Below are positions 6,411-6,643 of a stretch of DNA of 6,643 nt, piece after piece; the stretch's first letter is position 1, and each line of letters opens with the position of its first letter. The DNA is from Fen-1258 sp027348115. GTDB lineage: Bacteria > Bacteroidota > Ignavibacteria > Ignavibacteriales > Melioribacteraceae. Location: contig DAIEQA010000098.1 of assembly GCA_027348115.1 (NCBI GenBank), positions 1-6,643 of the forward strand, written 5' to 3'. The translations under genes and the position numbers were made by a program. The notes under the pieces are model-generated. The model was given only the letters and a program-made list of their open reading frames with translations. It was not told the origin of the DNA and did not search any database.

Positions 6411-6643
6411 CAAAGGAAAGTTCGGACAGTACGGCGGTCAATATGTTCCGGAGACTCTTATTGCCGCGCTTAATGAACTTGAATCAACTTATAACGAATT
6501 GCGAATCGATCCCGAATTCATTTCCGAACTAGATAAACTTCAAAGAGATTATAACGGTCGACCTACACCGTTAACTTACGCGAAACGACTTACCGAATAT
6601 TACGGTAAAGCAAAAATTTATTTGAAGCGTGAAGATCTTTGTC
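6385..6643 (+). CDS. trpB: Tryptophan synthase beta chain (5' part only)
   Basis: The frame continues past the window edge, showing 84-86 of roughly 400 residues. KGKFGQYGGQYVPETLIAAL and RPTPLTYAKRLTEYYG, followed by KIYLKREDLC, are diagnostic N-terminal blocks of TrpB. TrpB joins indole, passed from TrpA, to serine using PLP. The PLP lysine normally follows just after the REDL block and is outside the window. Two in-frame starts are possible, ATG 6385 (MNMYNYPD) and ATG 6391 (MYNYPD); neither has a clear ribosome site, so re-initiation after aroF, which ends at 6410, is likely. The overlap of 20-26 bases fits the compact operon. The last readable residue is Cys, where many relatives have Asn (EDLN-HTG). 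trpA probably follows but is not visible. Confidence 0.95.
   Translation, partial: MNMYNYPDNKGKFGQYGGQYVPETLIAALNELESTYNELRIDPEFISELDKLQRDYNGRPTPLTYAKRLTEYYGKAKIYLKREDLC

Noticed and set aside
1..6643. CRISPR array, insertion sequence, tRNA or rRNA gene
   Set aside because: No direct-repeat array, transposase frame, inverted terminal repeats or structured RNA gene was seen; nearly all of the window is accounted for by the operon.

Overview
The window carries most of a tryptophan biosynthesis operon, all on the + strand, from a moderately AT-rich bacterium. The order trpE-G-D-C-F, then a class I-beta DAHP synthase, then trpB, together with a promoter-like TAnnTTTG box of the Bacteroidota type, suggests a member of the Bacteroidota/Chlorobi/Ignavibacteria group. 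This placement is an inference; no marker gene settles it.

Layout. Positions 1-693 are the 3' end of an unrelated class V PLP-dependent aminotransferase/cysteine desulfurase-like gene. Positions 694-900 form a regulatory leader. It has a promoter (TTGACA 690-695, TATCTTTG 713-720), a 30-codon leader peptide gene (729-821) with four consecutive Trp codons, and a 14-bp intrinsic terminator with a T-run (847-881). This is the architecture of Trp-codon attenuation. From 901 the structural genes are packed almost without gaps: trpE (901-2379), trpG (2360-2926), trpD (2923-3942), trpC (3939-4727), trpF (4747-5367), aroF-type DAHP synthase (5361-6410) and the first 84-86 codons of trpB (from 6385 or 6391 to the window edge). 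trpA is presumably beyond the edge.

How they work together. The DAHP synthase feeds carbon into the shikimate pathway. Chorismate is converted to anthranilate by TrpE/TrpG, then through TrpD, TrpF and TrpC to indole-3-glycerol phosphate, which TrpB (with TrpA) turns into tryptophan. Placing DAHP synthase behind the same leader links entry into the aromatic pathway to tryptophan supply.

The two most notable observations are the WWWW leader peptide, which is easily missed because it is only 30 codons long, and a single in-frame TAA at codon 9 of an otherwise complete trpG, where the family has a tyrosine. The second is either a real nonsense mutation or a base error in the sequence.
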